NCBI GenBank assembly: GCA_002792915.1
Contig: PFPF01000014.1
Span: 1 to 22,803, forward strand
Direction of reading: 5' to 3'
DNA from: Candidatus Micrarchaeota archaeon CG_4_10_14_0_2_um_filter_60_11
Lineage (GTDB): Archaea > Micrarchaeota > Micrarchaeia > Norongarragalinales > Norongarragalinaceae
Length of the DNA: 22,803 nucleotides
Below, in pieces: positions 21,243-22,803 of the stretch. Both the position numbers and the translations under genes were made by a program. Each line of letters begins with the position of its first letter. Positions within the stretch are counted from its first letter, which is position 1. The notes under the pieces were generated by a model. That model was not told where the DNA came from. It did not search any database and was given only the letters and a program-made list of their open reading frames with translations.

Positions 21243-22235
21243 TCAGATGCCTTTCGGTTTTCCGTTGTACAAGCTCATCAACTTGTCGAGCAGCCGCGCG
21301 TATTCAGGCACCTTGCGGTACAGGTTCTTGGTCTCCATAAAGGCGGTCTTCGCCTGTTCGTGCAAGGAATCGAGCGTATTCTTGGAATATTTTCCTTCAA
21401 GCAGCCCGGAATCGTTGAGTGCCCTTATCATGCGGTTCTTGCGTTCGGGCGCGAAGTCCGGCGACTGTATGAAGCGCATGAAACTGCCGAAAATGCGCTC
21501 GGCGTTCTCCTCTTTTTCAATCTCCCCGAAAATTGGGTCGGACTTAGCCGTCGAGGCCGCCACGGACAGCGAGTCCTTCAGCTCGGTTTCCAGTTGTTTG
21601 GCGAGGTCCGGGTTCTTGAACGACAAGAGCATGCGCGCGAGCGTTTCTGTCCGAGGCGGTACAGCGGACTCAAACGAACCGATTGCCTTCCCGAGCATCC
21701 CGCGCGACGCGAGTTCGCGGGACAAAAGCTCAAAGCGGCGCATGCCTTGCTCGCTCGCAAAAGTGCTGTCGGATTTGGCAAGGACGCGGAACAGTTTTTC
21801 AACCTCTTGCTTGACCGCAGTAGTGTACATGGGGGCGTAACTGAACTTCAGCCCGCGGTCCGTAACACCGTGGTCCGCGGCGTAAGTTGACTGCGGGACG
21901 AAGTCGTAAAGATTGAACAGGCTCTTGAGCGCGATTTCGTAAACCGCGCGGTGGTTCGCCTTCCTCGCCACCTCGGCAATCGCGGCTACACGGCCAGCGG
22001 GCGTCAAGTCAGGGTGCGAGGCCAGCAGCTTGAACGCGGCCCGCAGTTTTTCGCGCGAATCCTCGCCAAGGCGCGCGTCGGCGGGTATTTGACGCGTAAG
22101 CGAGTCGACCAGCTTGTCGCGCCTCATGCGTTCTTCCGTGAAATCGAAGCCATTAGCTAAGACATGCGGATAGCGCGCCAGCGGCGCGTCGGGTCGCGAA
22201 GGGCGCCCTTCTATCAAGTCTCTTTCGACAGCCAT
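21243..22235 (-). CDS. Unknown helical protein
   Basis: This 330-residue protein is not recognised. It is almost entirely charged and predicted helical, with no signal peptide, membrane segment, cysteine or known catalytic motif. Recurring patterns such as LLASHPDLTPAGR, LLSRELASRGMLGKA and SPDFAPERKNRMIRAL suggest a repeat-like alpha-solenoid with segments of about 40 residues, although the repeats are weak. The ATG at 22235 is supported by a TATA box centred 26 bases upstream, which predicts a leaderless transcript. It lies just before rnpB on the same strand and is divergent from the SprT-like gene, with which it shares the upstream A+T-rich spacer. Confidence 0.75.
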   Translation of the reverse strand: MAVERDLIEGRPSRPDAPLARYPHVLANGFDFTEERMRRDKLVDSLTRQIPADARLGEDSREKLRAAFKLLASHPDLTPAGRVAAIAEVARKANHRAVYEIALKSLFNLYDFVPQSTYAADHGVTDRGLKFSYAPMYTTAVKQEVEKLFRVLAKSDSTFASEQGMRRFELLSRELASRGMLGKAIGSFESAVPPRTETLARMLLSFKNPDLAKQLETELKDSLSVAASTAKSDPIFGEIEKEENAERIFGSFMRFIQSPDFAPERKNRMIRALNDSGLLEGKYSKNTLDSLHEQAKTAFMETKNLYRKVPEYARLLDKLMSLYNGKPKGI

Positions 22236-22257
22236 GCTATAATGTGGTGAAAAGGAG

Positions 22258-22265
22258 AATATAAA
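22258..22265 (-). promoter_or_regulatory. TATA box of a leaderless gene
   Basis: TTTATATT on the minus strand is centred 26 bases from the start codon at 22235, so transcription should begin at the ATG. Confidence 0.55.
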
Positions 22266-22296
22266 CGCTTTTTAGTTTGACGCGCGTTCAGCGCGT

Positions 22297-22803
22297 GTGG
22301 CGCGGGCGGACTTGGAAGAGGTTTTCTACTCGGCGGCAGCCCTACTCGGAGAAACGCCTTTTCTCAACGCGAAATACAAGGACTACGCGGGCTTGAAGGC
22401 GCGCGCCGAACTGAAGAACGGCAGGGTAACTGTGGCAGTGAGCCGCGGGTTCCGGGACGCGCCCCGCGAAGTGTTGCTGGGCTTGGCGTTGCATTTGCTT
22501 TCGGGCTTGTACCGCAAGCGCGTTGACACGGCACTTGTTAGGCCCTACAAGGAATTCGTTTCTGGAAAAGGGGCGGCTGAATTGTCAAACGCGCTGCGCG
22601 GCGCGCACGGCCGCGACGCCAAAGGCGAGGCAAAAGGCGAGAACCACGACTTGGACGAAATGCTGGACGGGCTTTACAGGGATTACTCTTTCCTGTTCGA
22701 AGGCGTGAAAAAGCCGCACGCCTGCTGGTCCAAACTGCGCGGCAGGCGGCGGCTGGGCTGGTTTGACGACGCGTTCCACAAAATCGTGTTGAACAAGGGG
22801 CTC
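22297..22803 (+). CDS. SprT-like zinc metallopeptidase, N-terminal part
   Basis: This partial protein, cut by the window end after 169 residues, resembles SprT-like metallopeptidases. The pattern PREVLLGLALHLLSGLYRKRV near residues 57-70 and the later DLDEMLDGLYRDYSF and RRRLGWFDDAFHKIVLNKGL match the region just before the catalytic HExxH of this family, as in the RLGYYDxxxxxIxIS segment. The HExxH itself is not in the window. The GTG at 22297 is in the open frame; a T-rich element at 22269-22275 is about 25 bases upstream, which suggests a leaderless start. Related proteins act on DNA-protein crosslinks or as cytosolic proteases. Confidence 0.75.
   Translation, partial: MARADLEEVFYSAAALLGETPFLNAKYKDYAGLKARAELKNGRVTVAVSRGFRDAPREVLLGLALHLLSGLYRKRVDTALVRPYKEFVSGKGAAELSNALRGAHGRDAKGEAKGENHDLDEMLDGLYRDYSFLFEGVKKPHACWSKLRGRRRLGWFDDAFHKIVLNKGL

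Noticed and set aside
1..22803. CRISPR array, insertion sequence or integrase
   Set aside because: No regularly spaced repeats, transposase or recombinase motifs were seen in any frame; the only integration-like trace is the tRNA-Glu repeat.

Overview
The window is archaeal. It carries archaeal-type RNA polymerase subunits (an RpoH/Rpb5 C-terminal homologue, a split RpoB, and an RpoA with A' and A'' in one chain), a group II chaperonin, archaeal-type AlaRS and MetRS, TATA-box promoters 25-28 bases before many starts, a tRNA with an anticodon-loop intron, and an RNase P RNA. The coding sequence is G+C-rich. A compact gene layout, several short protein versions (RpoA, MetRS) and a Cys-rich/beta-propeller lipoprotein fit an uncultivated DPANN-type lineage, but that placement is inference. 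The first 38 bases are an inverted copy of the rpoH start, which suggests the window begins at a contig end with a fold-back join.

Layout. 1-188: inverted repeat and rpoH promoter. 189-7672 (+): transcription operon rpoH, rpoB'', rpoB', an unknown four-helix membrane protein, and unsplit rpoA, joined by 4-base ATGA overlaps or by a repeated 14-base stop-start junction. 7791-11002 (-): SecB-like protein, UPF0173 metal-dependent hydrolase, small unknown protein, thermosome subunit. 11146-13358 (+): metG and a methyltransferase. 13399-14292 (+): a protein of repeated MerR-like helix-turn-helix units and a small unknown protein. 14286-14912 (-): thymidylate kinase. 15031-16314 (+): secreted beta-propeller lipoprotein. 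16327-16559: disturbed tRNA locus with an intron-containing tRNA-Glu(CUC) on the minus strand, a 20-base copy of its 3' end and pyrimidine/purine hairpins. 16601-17622 (-): PAP2 phosphatase and dolichol/phytol-kinase-like protein. 17679-17752 (+): tRNA-Met(CAU). 17753-20850 (-): alaS and a Nudix hydrolase. 20898-21197 (-): RNase P RNA. 21243-22235 (-): unknown helical protein. 22297-end (+): N-terminal part of a SprT-like metallopeptidase.

Most genes are information-processing or housekeeping genes. The polymerase genes form one translationally linked unit interrupted by a membrane protein, and the usual archaeal followers (L30e, nusA, rpsL, rpsG) are absent after rpoA. The PAP2 phosphatase and lipid kinase form a plausible polyprenyl-phosphate recycling pair. 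No CRISPR array, transposase, integrase or defence cassette was seen. The most unusual points are the operon-embedded membrane protein, the compact unsplit RpoA, the tRNA-Glu locus, a promoter block shared between rpoH and the thermosome/metG region, and the repeated-HTH protein.
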